Source of the DNA: JBAZTA01 sp964588175
Lineage (GTDB): Bacteria > Omnitrophota > Gorgyraeia > Gygaellales > Profunditerraquicolaceae
Direction: 5' to 3'
NCBI GenBank assembly: GCA_964588175.1
Contig: CAZPNW010000026.1
Coordinates: 1-17,210 of the forward strand
DNA length: 17,210 nt
Shown: piece by piece, positions 1-6,126 of the stretch
Position numbering within the stretch: the first letter of the stretch is position 1
How the letters are laid out: each line of letters opens with the position of its first letter
Made by a program: the position numbers and the translations under genes
Notes under the pieces: generated by a model
Databases searched by the model: none
What the model saw: the letters and a program-made list of their open reading frames with translations, nothing else
Told to the model about the DNA's origin: nothing

Positions 1-245
1 ATAACCATCCAATCCTCACGCATAAAATGGATCCCCTCATGCGGCGTTGATTCGGGCTGCCAGCTTGTGCCGGAAGACTCCCGCGTCATTTGATACTGGC
101 CGTACATACCGTTCATTTGCGTTGATTCATCCGGTGACTCCGGCATGGGCATCATCATATGTTCATGTTGGGCAAAAAGAGGATGCGCGCAGATAAAAGC
201 CAAAACTCCCCAGGCAAAAGCAATACTATATATCTTTTCCTTCAT
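1..245 (-). CDS. Exported His/Met-rich protein of unknown function (5' part only)
   Basis: The reading frame starts at ATG 245-243, eight bases after a strong GGAGG, and stays open for 81 codons to the window edge, so the C-terminal part is missing. The first 25 or so residues form a typical signal peptide (MKEK, a hydrophobic stretch, then LFAQ), so the product is exported. The mature start is rich in His and Met (HEHMMMPMPE), as in periplasmic or outer-membrane proteins that meet copper or other soft metals. A later segment (SSGTSWQPESTPHEGIHFM) resembles, from memory, a family of uncharacterised exported proteins often found near copper efflux genes. The family link is recall, not a search, and no metal function is proven by the visible part. 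Confidence 0.7.
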   Translation of the reverse strand, partial: MKEKIYSIAFAWGVLAFICAHPLFAQHEHMMMPMPESPDESTQMNGMYGQYQMTRESSGTSWQPESTPHEGIHFMREDWMV

Positions 246-304
246 CAACCATCCTCCTTACTTATTTAAACTTTTCATTAACCTCAGGCCGGCTACTCGA
301 ATGA

Positions 305-1174
305 CTATTCCACAGAGTCGGACAGCCATTCCACTACCTGCCGATACGCGTTTGAACCTAATGTATGTTTGCCTTCAGGGATAACGCTATATTCAATGAG
401 CGCGCCAGAGCGCGCCAATTTTTGCCTTGTCGCCTGAAATTCTGCAAAAGGGATACTTTGATCTTTATCTCCATGCGCCATGAAGAACCGGCTCCCTCGA
501 GCGTTCCTCAATTCTTCCTGGGCGAAAAAACCAAAACGGCCTCCGCTTACCACACCGGCGGCAACGAATCTTCGCGGATAATGCAAAACCAGCGATATGG
601 ACATCATCCCGCCGGCAGAAGTACCTGCCACGCATATTTTATCTTTATTAATATGATATTCCCGGCCCAAAGAATCTATGATCCCCGACATTCTTGAATA
701 CAACGCGTTCACGTCGGTGAGAGTAAGAATGCGGCTGTAATCCATCTCCAGCCCTAGGACAAGAAAGCCCTTTTTCCCCGCCAGGAAAGCCCAGTTATTG
801 ATCTCCTGCTTTATTTTTACACCCCAGCCCGGCAAACACACCAATAACGACGGTAAAGGGGATATTTCTTTCGGTACAAAGAGCAGGTAACCCTGGTCCA
901 AACGATCTATCAAACCTGTGGCCGGGGCAGCGGCCGTGGAAAGTGAACCGGACCCACCAACATCGCTTTTTATATCGCTGATCGTATTCTTATTGAAATA
1001 AATGGATTGGCCTTCAGGGGTATCCAGCTTTATATACGCGTCTGTATCTTCGGTTATTCTACCTTGGACCGTTTTGCCGGATTTAAGAAGGACTGTCTCA
1101 GCAAAAGAATCAGCGCAAAGAAACGATACCATTACCAGGATTAAGATCATGAAATGTATTCTACTCATCACCAC
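305..1174 (-). CDS. Secreted alpha/beta hydrolase with N-terminal beta-rich module
   Basis: About 289 residues. Residues 1-25 are a signal peptide, probably cut after SFA. Residues 30-72 (SGKTVQGRITE, then YIKLDTPEGQ and ISDIKSD) form a short beta-rich module of the kind seen at the N-terminus of exported proteins in related candidate phyla. A low-complexity linker follows, then an alpha/beta hydrolase domain from about residue 95 of the dienelactone-hydrolase/PHB-depolymerase-like esterase type. The catalytic triad is readable: Ser186 in GTSAGG, Asp238 in HGDKDQSIP and His270 in GKHTLG. The substrate cannot be told; an ester or acyl group outside the cytoplasm is likely. The start is uncertain: GTG 1174, GTG 1171 and ATG 1168 lie together, and the AGGTGG just upstream is too close to the ATG to be a good ribosome site. 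The gene begins 32 bases from palindromic element 1. Confidence 0.85.
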   Translation of the reverse strand: MVMSRIHFMILILVMVSFLCADSFAETVLLKSGKTVQGRITEDTDAYIKLDTPEGQSIYFNKNTISDIKSDVGGSGSLSTAAAPATGLIDRLDQGYLLFVPKEISPLPSLLVCLPGWGVKIKQEINNWAFLAGKKGFLVLGLEMDYSRILTLTDVNALYSRMSGIIDSLGREYHINKDKICVAGTSAGGMMSISLVLHYPRRFVAAGVVSGGRFGFFAQEELRNARGSRFFMAHGDKDQSIPFAEFQATRQKLARSGALIEYSVIPEGKHTLGSNAYRQVVEWLSDSVE

Positions 1175-1206
1175 CTATTTTTCTTAACCGCAAATAAAGC
1201 AGAAGC

Positions 1207-1319
1207 AGTGTCAGAACTCGATAATTATCTAAAATTGTTGTACTTTTGTATTAATTCCGCAACTTGCCGATCTTATCCATAATTTATTTATTTACAATGA
1301 GTTATTAAGTTCTGACATT
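1207..1319 (-). repeat. 113-bp palindromic cassette-like element, copy 1 (most diverged)
   Basis: Begins AGTGTCAGAACTC and ends with its near-complement, giving terminal inverted repeats of about 19 bp. It has exactly the same length as copies 2 and 3 and shares the core CAATTCC/CTTGCC in slightly changed form, but carries the most substitutions of the four. It lies 194 bases 3' of the membrane-protein gene and just 5' of the hydrolase gene, so it may mark one end of the cassette-like array. See copy 2 for the fold. Confidence 0.85.
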
Positions 1320-1462
1320 AATTATTTCGTTCTTTATTACAGTTTCCGGGAATCGGCAATAAATTCAACCATACTTCTTTTTATTTATTCAGGGACGCCT
1401 TATCGTAGGCTTCGCTGTATTTTTTATAACCAAACTATATTAAACAAGCACCGGCATAATCA

Positions 1463-1487
1463 AAAACAATAAAAGCCCCATAAGGCT
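1463..1487 (-). terminator. Weak intrinsic terminator after membrane-protein gene
   Basis: Read on the minus strand, AGCC (1487-1484) pairs with GGCT (1477-1474) around a short loop and is followed by TTTATTGTTTTT. It sits about 25 bases after the stop codon of the membrane-protein gene. The stem is only four to five pairs, so the call is tentative. Confidence 0.35.
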
Positions 1488-1512
1488 CAATCGCTATTCA
1501 ATGCTTGATGCT

Positions 1513-1905
1513 TCAAGAATATTTATGCAGTTTTCCGGTTATACCGGCTATAACAACAAAAATACCAGCACAAATAAATATGATGCCAAGAATAGGGCCA
1601 GGGATGAAATTAACATGACACACAAATTCTCCGTTCGTACTACCTTTATGGATCCACCAGCCAAAACCGATCAATAACACACCAACCGCAGCACCTATTA
1701 ATATTGAAGCTAAGTAGCTTCTTTTAAGGATCTCTACTGCAGGCCCCGGTTTATTTAAAAGTATGATTATAGCTGCCAGTCCAAAAACCGGACCCAGAAC
1801 AACACCAAACCATATCCAACGCAAAGACTGTTTTTGTGTTTTTGCTGTCCAGTAAAGCAAGCATAAAACAGCAAAATATATAATTAAAAATACAAGTAAC
1901 TTCAT
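1513..1905 (-). CDS. Small four-helix membrane protein of unknown function
   Basis: 130 residues, starting at ATG 1905 eight bases after a strong AAGGAGG. Four hydrophobic segments are visible at about residues 2-20, 31-50, 64-86 and 99-122, so it is an inner-membrane protein with short loops; one loop (GSTNGEFVCHVNF) holds a lone Cys. No catalytic motif or family is recognised. The gene lies within the array of single-gene units separated by palindromic elements: the 125-bp element (1969-2093) is upstream and copy 1 (1207-1319) downstream. Small membrane proteins are common cargo of integron cassettes and of toxin or defence loci, but the sequence alone gives no function. Confidence 0.8.
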   Translation of the reverse strand: MKLLVFLIIYFAVLCLLYWTAKTQKQSLRWIWFGVVLGPVFGLAAIIILLNKPGPAVEILKRSYLASILIGAAVGVLLIGFGWWIHKGSTNGEFVCHVNFIPGPILGIIFICAGIFVVIAGITGKLHKYS

Positions 1906-1968
1906 GACATTATCCTCCTTTTATATTTTTCTGTTGAATATAAACTCACAATTCTAGGGACACTGAAT

Positions 1969-2093
1969 AACAAGACGTTTTATTTAACATCATAATTCTC
2001 AACGCGTTACAAAACAATTCCTTAATCTTGCCTGTTTTAAGTATTTGTTATGTAACTTAATAACGAGCAGATAGTTAAACAAAACGTCTTATT
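1969..2093 (-). repeat. 125-bp palindromic element, divergent relative of the 113-bp family
   Basis: Terminal inverted repeats of 20 bp with two mismatches (1969-1988 against 2074-2093). The centre, CAATTCC-TTAAT-CTTGCC on the plus strand, matches CAATTCC-GCAC-CTTGCC of the 113-bp elements at nearly the same distance from the left end (46 against 45 bases), but the arms are different in sequence. Read in the gene direction, the arms contain GTTTAAC (2080-2074) and GTTAAAT (1988-1982), which fit the RYYYAAC and GTTRRRY boxes of integron attC sites. Unlike a normal attC, the palindrome continues about 11 bp beyond these boxes. The element starts eight bases after the stop codon of the lipoprotein gene. 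Confidence 0.7.
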
Positions 2094-2101
2094 AACTCTT
2101 A

Positions 2102-2809
2102 CTAAGGACCGAAATTCTTCTTTGGTTCTACCTTCTCTTTAGTTTCGCTTTTTTCTTTATTTTCCTGCCCAGCAAATACTGCACCTAATTGACTATTTTG
2201 GAATTGAAATAACACCCTTTCGCCAGTCTCTTTATTAACCAAGGGGACAGTAAATAACTCCCCACTTTTAAATGGAGCAACAAACATCACTCCGCTTATT
2301 GAACGCCCAGGTCCTATAGTAGAATCAGCAATTTCACTTGATGTATAATCACTACGCATCCTTGAGTTTATAGATGGGCAGTTTATAACCTCAGAGATGA
2401 ACATGGGTATAAAAACTATCCACGTAAACGGACATAGTGCTAAGAGGCCGTAAGGAGCCAGTCTTCCCATTGTGCTACGAGCACACTTTTTAAATACTTC
2501 TTCCGAGGGTAAATAACTTGAATCTATATCTCCTTTTCTGAAACTGTATGTATTACCACTCTTATTTTCAATGATAATAAATACAGGATTTATCTTTCTC
2601 TTGCACATTTCACAATCAAATACCGCTAATCCTTCAGAACAACTCATAATCTTTATTGCTACTGATACGTCATTTTGAGTTACAGCATTTGGCTGGTCAC
2701 CCATATAAGGACTCGGTAATCTTCCAAACCTATAAGAAGCACAACCAGATGTTAATGCAAGAACAGGAATAATCAATAAACCGCATACAACTCTATAGAA
2801 CAATTTCAT
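2102..2809 (-). CDS. Lipoprotein of unknown function
   Basis: 235 residues, starting at ATG 2809 after an AAGGAG site. The N-terminus is a lipoprotein signal peptide with a lipobox ending LTSGC; Cys23 would be lipidated. A mid-protein hydrophobic stretch (about residues 120-145, with several Cys and Pro) may be a membrane segment or a buried helix. The tail is a charged Lys/Glu-rich stretch after about residue 215. Four Cys in the first third (SCSEGLAVFDCEMCKRK) could make disulfides outside the cytoplasm. I recognise no family. It is preceded by an attenuator-like leader and followed at once by the 125-bp palindrome, as for the other genes in this array. The stop is TAG at 2104-2102. Confidence 0.8.
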   Translation of the reverse strand: MKLFYRVVCGLLIIPVLALTSGCASYRFGRLPSPYMGDQPNAVTQNDVSVAIKIMSCSEGLAVFDCEMCKRKINPVFIIIENKSGNTYSFRKGDIDSSYLPSEEVFKKCARSTMGRLAPYGLLALCPFTWIVFIPMFISEVINCPSINSRMRSDYTSSEIADSTIGPGRSISGVMFVAPFKSGELFTVPLVNKETGERVLFQFQNSQLGAVFAGQENKEKSETKEKVEPKKNFGP

Positions 2810-2851
2810 ATTAATCTCCTTTTGTTATTAAAGCCCTAGTTTATATAAAAC

Positions 2852-2885
2852 AAAAAAGCAACCACCTGCTTTAGAGAGTTGCTTT
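2852..2885 (-). terminator. Intrinsic terminator upstream of the lipoprotein gene
   Basis: On the minus strand an 8-bp stem (2885-2878 with 2862-2855, AAAGCAAC/GTTGCTTT) closes a 15-base loop and runs into TTTTTTGTTTT. It could end transcripts arriving from the cyclase-like gene, but it lies between a good -10 box (2931-2936) and the lipoprotein start, so it could also act as an attenuator. Confidence 0.65.
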
Positions 2886-2893
2886 GGATTTAG

Positions 2894-2908
2894 CTACTTA
2901 AACCCCAT
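2894..2908 (-). CDS. Possible four-codon leader peptide (MGFK)
   Basis: ATG 2908-2906 follows AAAGGAG at ideal spacing and reads Met-Gly-Phe-Lys, then TAG. A good ribosome site on such a tiny frame, placed between a -10 box and a terminator hairpin, looks like a leader minicistron; it may also be chance or the rest of a longer gene. Confidence 0.3.
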   Translation of the reverse strand: MGFK

Positions 2909-2930
2909 TACCACTCCTTTGTGATGTAAA

Positions 2931-2936
2931 ATTATA
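2931..2936 (-). promoter_or_regulatory. Candidate -10 box for the lipoprotein transcript
   Basis: A perfect TATAAT on the minus strand, 23 bases before the leader ATG. No convincing -35 box is seen 17 bases upstream, so the call is moderate. Confidence 0.4.
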
Positions 2937-3016
2937 ATAGCACTTTCATAGTATTATTTAAACATTTTTTACTCCTACTACTAAGTAGAGAAAAATGGAA
3001 GAAACCGCAAAAAAAC

Positions 3017-3129
3017 AGTGTCAGAAATCGATAAATATCTAAGATTATTAAACTTATGAATCAATTCCGCACCTTGCCGATTTTATTCCTAATTTATTTG
3101 TTTACAGTGAGTTATTGAGTTCTGACGCT
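3017..3129 (-). repeat. 113-bp palindromic cassette-like element, copy 2
   Basis: The whole element is an imperfect palindrome. The outer arms pair over about 19 bp (AGTGTCAGAA on one side, TTCTGACGCT on the other). After a symmetric internal loop of about 17 bases on each side, TTAGGAAT pairs with ATTCATAA, and the centre (AATTCCGC-ACCTT-GCCGATTT) is again a weak palindrome. The conserved flank AATTA follows the plus-strand right end in all four copies, so no target-site duplication is visible. The last ten codons and stop of the cyclase-like gene lie inside this copy. Confidence 0.9.
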
Positions 3130-4112
3130 AATTGTTCAATTGACAAATCTTTAACAATATTATAACTCTCATCTATCCTATTTTTTATAATTATTGCGAG
3201 CAACTTTCTTTTTGCTTCGGGAATACTTAAATACTGCAACCTTCTCAACAAGGCGTAGTAATCGGGCTTAACATCTCTTTTGAATGGGAAATCAAGAAAT
3301 TCTTCAACAATCCCGATTTCAATCATCGGAAGCGCAAGTTCATCTTTATTTAGTTCTAAAGCTACATAATCTTCTTCGAGCAATTTAGCTCTAAAGATAT
3401 TTCTTACGTGTTGATTATGGTAATCAATAAAGTAAAGATTTTTCTCTCGTTTTTTGTCATTATCGCGAATTCCTGGATATTTTTTAGTAATAAGCTCTTT
3501 AATAGTCTTTAAGTATGCAATCTTAAGAGCGCCCGGAATCCAATATAAACTAAAATAGTAATCCAAATAATTTTGTCTGTAGATATCCTTCTTAAGTGCT
3601 TTCTTAATAAGGTCGTCTAATAAATCATTCTTCTGAACATAATCAACAAACTCCACATTAATCCCTACCCGAGGAACGCCCATATTTTTTTCTAACCTAA
3701 CTGCAGAAATAAAAGCAGGGCTAAAAATAAAACGGTGATCATCACCTATTATCTTTTGCTGGATAAAAGAACCATAAACAATAGCGCCTCGCAGAAAATA
3801 ACCAGTATTATTGATGAATTCTATTATAAATAGCGACAGATACCATATAAACCAACTTACAAAAGTCTTCTTGTCCTTGATTTCATCTAGATTAAATACA
3901 AAGATTAAAGAATCGCTCCAAATCGTAAAATCAATAAGCTTGAAGAATTCTTTTGTTTGGGGATGCTTCTCTTTCATAGCCTGCATATCTTCTAGAATTT
4001 TTTTAAATAAAGAATATATGGCTTCGGGCGATTTTGCTTCTTTAACCCAATCCTCATACCCTAAAATATCAAGAAAAACGACAATACAGTTGTTACTCTT
4101 GATTTCTTTCAT
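3102..4112 (-). CDS. Class III nucleotidyl-cyclase-like protein, possible defence signalling enzyme
   Basis: 336 residues, starting at ATG 4112 behind GAGG. The N-terminal half has the order of motifs expected of a class III nucleotidyl cyclase fold: Asp15 in FLDILGY (first metal Asp), Asp67 in WSDSLIFVF (position of the GDG hairpin Asp), Arg108 in LRGAIVYG and Arg139 in AVRLEK. Such stand-alone cyclase-like proteins in accessory regions include the cyclases of Pycsar anti-phage systems, which make cCMP or cUMP. No Pycsar effector (TIR or membrane cyclic-nucleotide receptor) is recognised beside it, so activity and role are inference. The C-terminal half (about 160-336) is charged and of no known family. 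The last ten residues (from LASELNNSL) are encoded by palindromic copy 2, so the original C-terminus may have been replaced. Confidence 0.75.
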   Translation of the reverse strand: MKEIKSNNCIVVFLDILGYEDWVKEAKSPEAIYSLFKKILEDMQAMKEKHPQTKEFFKLIDFTIWSDSLIFVFNLDEIKDKKTFVSWFIWYLSLFIIEFINNTGYFLRGAIVYGSFIQQKIIGDDHRFIFSPAFISAVRLEKNMGVPRVGINVEFVDYVQKNDLLDDLIKKALKKDIYRQNYLDYYFSLYWIPGALKIAYLKTIKELITKKYPGIRDNDKKREKNLYFIDYHNQHVRNIFRAKLLEEDYVALELNKDELALPMIEIGIVEEFLDFPFKRDVKPDYYALLRRLQYLSIPEAKRKLLAIIIKNRIDESYNIVKDLSIEQLASELNNSL

Positions 4113-4147
4113 TTATCTTCCTCACTTGTCAACGTTCATAAAAAGCT

Positions 4148-4216
4148 TTAAACCGAATCTTCTAAACTAACTCCGAGCGCTTTTGCTATTCCGACCATTG
4201 TCTTGAATATTACAGA
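4148..4216 (-). pseudogene. C-terminal remnant of an XRE-type HTH regulator
   Basis: On the minus strand this reads (V)IFKTMVGIAKALGVSLEDSV followed by TAA. It matches the familiar end of Cro/C1-type helix-turn-helix proteins (LxKIAKALGVSLDDLL). No upstream half is present: 18 bases further upstream lies palindromic copy 3. It appears to be a truncated cassette gene, cut at or near the element boundary. Confidence 0.5.
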
Positions 4217-4233
4217 AAAACAATGTCAAAAAC

Positions 4234-4346
4234 AGTGTCAGAACTCGATAACTATCTAAGATTATTAAACTTATGAATCAATTCCACACCTTGCCGATTT
4301 TATTCCTAATCTATTTTTTTACAGTGAGTTATTGAGTTTTGACACT
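4234..4346 (-). repeat. 113-bp palindromic cassette-like element, copy 3
   Basis: Exactly 113 bases and very similar to copy 2, differing at scattered positions. Arms AGTGTCAGAACTCGATAACT against the 3' arm, with one mismatch and one pair changed near the end. Just outside its plus-strand left end is a partial echo (CAATGTCAAAA), perhaps a rest of another end. It lies 32 bases after the GIY-YIG gene stop. Confidence 0.9.
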
Positions 4347-4378
4347 AATTACTCTTCCTACCTTGTTCTCCGCTACGG

Positions 4379-4858
4379 TTAATCCTCTAAAGCTCTATCA
4401 ATTTTTTCTAATCTATTTTTCTCCCCAATGTGCACTAATTGAACTTTAGTATAACGATAAAGTTTGCGTGATTCTCCTAATCCAGAGCCATTATAGTTTG
4501 GACAGTATTTATAAATCATAATTGCTTCTGCAACATCTACATTCTTTTCCCAAGAAACTGCTTTCGTATATTTTTTAGCATCTACTATTCTTCCCAAGTA
4601 AACTTTAATTTCCTTTTCTTTACTTAGCCATTCTTTTTGGTGTTGCTTAAATCGCTGGGAAAATGTCTGTTTAGTTGCCTTCCCCACATAAAGCAAGGTA
4701 TTATGGCGACAAAGAATGTGATAGCCATATATTTGATACAATCCATAGTCTTTTCCTGAATAATTATTAGAACGAGAACCACCATCATTCATCTTCTTGA
4801 TTATAGTTTCAACGCTAAGAGGACCTTCCCAATTTATTTCTATTATATATTTATCCAT
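4379..4858 (-). CDS. GIY-YIG domain protein
   Basis: 159 residues when started at ATG 4858, which has AAAGGAG seven bases upstream; an ATG at 4900 would add 14 residues but has no ribosome site. GIY-YIG nuclease landmarks are in order: GLY (39-41) and YVG (57-59) for the two name-giving strands, Arg69 in SQRF, Glu111 in VAEAIMIYKY as metal-binding Glu, and Asn in NYNGSG. The domain is near the usual 100 residues with short extensions. Small solitary GIY-YIG proteins occur in mobile and defence loci; the target (DNA or RNA, self or foreign) cannot be told. The gene forms one unit of about 764 bp between palindromic copies 3 and 4. Confidence 0.85.
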   Translation of the reverse strand: MDKYIIEINWEGPLSVETIIKKMNDGGSRSNNYSGKDYGLYQIYGYHILCRHNTLLYVGKATKQTFSQRFKQHQKEWLSKEKEIKVYLGRIVDAKKYTKAVSWEKNVDVAEAIMIYKYCPNYNGSGLGESRKLYRYTKVQLVHIGEKNRLEKIDRALED

Positions 4859-4873
4859 AAGGACTCCTTTATT

Positions 4874-4890
4874 TAGAACATCTCGTTCTA
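4874..4890 (-). promoter_or_regulatory. Small palindrome before the GIY-YIG ribosome site
   Basis: TAGAAC-ATCTC-GTTCTA is a 6-bp inverted repeat with a five-base centre, directly upstream of the AAAGGAG site of the GIY-YIG gene. It could be an operator or a short leader hairpin. Confidence 0.3.
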
Positions 4891-4997
4891 TGCCAAACAA
4901 TTATTACTTATTCCACCATAAATAGTTACAACTTATACTTGCTACTTTGTACCAACAATGTACTTATTTTGTTCTCAAAAAATCAATGAAAAGAAGT

Positions 4998-5106
4998 AGT
5001 GGCAGGACTCGACAACTATCTAAAATTATTAAACTTATGAATCAATTCCGCACCTTACCGACTTTATTCGTAATTTGTTTACAGTGAGTTATTGAGTTCT
5101 GACACT
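4998..5106 (-). repeat. 109-bp palindromic cassette-like element, copy 4
   Basis: Same family as copies 1-3 but four bases shorter (a deletion in the AAATTTATTTG segment) and with a few changes in the left arm (AGTGGCAGGACTC). It begins seven bases after the TAG stop of the HEPN-like gene. The sequence between stop and arm (AGTAATT) is shared with copy 3, so conservation extends slightly beyond the palindrome on this side. Confidence 0.88.
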
Positions 5107-5113
5107 AATTACT

Positions 5114-5770
5114 CTATGCAGGAAATCGAGTAACAAAATCCCTCACTCCAGACAACATATTTTCTACTTGTGTCTTGTTATATTCTACATATTTCCCATG
5201 AGCAGCTTTATTACGTAAATCTAACCAAGCAATAACGTTTTTAAGTTCTAAATTAGCATAAACGTTCACTCCTTTTAGTTCATCATTCATTAAGGGAGTT
5301 TGTTTAAACTCGGTTCTGCCGCCTTTTATTATTTCTATTTTGATCCCATTCTTTAAGCACAATTTTCGCAAATGCTCTTCTAAAACTCCCCCTATCAATA
5401 CAGCAGCTGGATCTTTATAGCCTTCTTCTAACAAATATTTAGCCATTTCTAAGAAATCTGTAAAAATATCTGCGTGAATCAATTCTTTAATGCTCCATAG
5501 ATATCCCTCTTCAATATCTGTCTTTAAAGCCTGCAGGATACCTACTAATCTAGGAATATATGAGTAATGCCTGCAATCAAGTGATTGCTTGATGTATGCG
5601 GAACTTGGCTCAGCAACCGCAGCAATTGTAGCTAAAGACTGAGTCACAAACTTATCTAACGCTCCTACTTGCATAAAATCGGCAAGATCATTATACAGAG
5701 ATTTGCTTCGCATATCTGCATAATCCGCAAGGAGCTTGTCAATTCTTTCTATTACAGTTTTTTTATCCAT
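5114..5770 (-). CDS. HEPN-like (DUF4145-type) protein
   Basis: 218 residues starting at ATG 5770; no good ribosome site is seen before it. The C-terminal third reads like the helical DUF4145/HEPN group: LIGGVLEEHLRKLCLKNGI (about 125-143) followed by LRNKAAHGKY, where Arg186 and His191 make the Rx4H motif used by HEPN ribonucleases. The N-terminal 110 residues are helical with no recognised motif. HEPN proteins act as RNases in abortive infection, toxin-antitoxin and CRISPR-associated systems, so RNA cleavage on infection is plausible but not shown. It follows the SIR2-HerA-KTSC genes by 122 bases in the same orientation and is followed at once by palindromic copy 4, so it could belong to either the defence unit or the cassette array. 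Confidence 0.75.
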   Translation of the reverse strand: MDKKTVIERIDKLLADYADMRSKSLYNDLADFMQVGALDKFVTQSLATIAAVAEPSSAYIKQSLDCRHYSYIPRLVGILQALKTDIEEGYLWSIKELIHADIFTDFLEMAKYLLEEGYKDPAAVLIGGVLEEHLRKLCLKNGIKIEIIKGGRTEFKQTPLMNDELKGVNVYANLELKNVIAWLDLRNKAAHGKYVEYNKTQVENMLSGVRDFVTRFPA

Positions 5771-5818
5771 AGTAATTATAGGGACGATTATATTTTTCCA
5801 AGATCCGAATAACTCTAA

Positions 5819-5839
5819 AAAACAGAAACGACCCCTATT
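5819..5839 (-). repeat. 21-bp interspersed motif, left copy
   Basis: On the minus strand AATAGGGGTCGTTTCTGTTTT. It matches the plus-strand copy at 9514-9534 in 19 of 21 bases, so the two copies are inverted and bracket the SIR2-HerA-KTSC module. A partial complement (CGTCCCTAT) lies about 45 bases further on, close to the HEPN-like gene start. The motif type is a common short interspersed repeat in related genomes (recalled). Confidence 0.6.
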
Positions 5840-5892
5840 GTCATCTTGTAAAACGAAAAGTACACTACCTTAACATCCACGAAACTTATTGA

Positions 5893-6114
5893 TCAGCCGA
5901 CTTTCTCATACGGATAATTTCTCGCTATATTTCTATTAAAATAAGAGCCAACAGATGGTGCGTTCTTCAACTGTTCATATTCCATAATGGGCAAGTTTTT
6001 GTATTCGTACATTGCTCCGTTAAGAAACCTTACTCTTAAAATTTGCGTTTCTTCATCATATCCAATACTTTCAATATTTGATGAGGCAACCGGAATCATA
6101 TTAAATTCAGCCAT
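5893..6114 (-). CDS. KTSC domain protein
   Basis: 73 residues when started at ATG 6114, which follows AGAGGAG at good spacing; a GTG two codons upstream is less likely. Nearly the whole protein is one KTSC domain: MIPVASSNIESIGYDEE, LRVRFLNGAMYEYKNLP, and the ending SVGSYFNRNIARNYPYEKVG. KTSC is a small fold named from the C-terminus of lysyl-tRNA synthetases and is mostly seen alone, with unknown function, often in phages and mobile regions. It begins 12 bases after the HerA stop codon, in the same direction, so it is very likely cotranscribed with the SIR2-HerA pair and may be a third component, or a passenger. Confidence 0.85.
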   Translation of the reverse strand: MAEFNMIPVASSNIESIGYDEETQILRVRFLNGAMYEYKNLPIMEYEQLKNAPSVGSYFNRNIARNYPYEKVG

Positions 6115-6126
6115 AAACACTCCTCT

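Larger units (their letters stand above)
1175..1512. other. Gene-poor spacer holding repeat 1 and a weak terminator
   Basis: This 338-base stretch holds palindromic element copy 1 (1207-1319), a possible weak terminator for the upstream membrane-protein gene (about 1463-1487) and about 140 AT-rich bases (1320-1460). That last part shows only very short open frames on the minus strand with no ribosome site or family match I can support. It may be a decayed gene remnant. Confidence 0.5.

Noticed and set aside
1207..1319. Canonical integron attC site
   Set aside because: The expected RYYYAAC and GTTRRRY boxes are not matched by the 113-bp family (TCAGAAC and GTTCTGA instead), so I call it attC-like in layout only.
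1320..1460. Tail of a protein gene (EAYDKASLNK then stop) and a 12-codon frame on the minus strand
   Set aside because: Both frames are very short, closed just upstream by stops and match no family I can name; chance is the simpler reading.
1207..5106. CRISPR array from four similar repeats
   Set aside because: Repeats are over 100 bp, palindromic over their whole length and separated by whole genes; there are no short uniform spacers and no cas genes.
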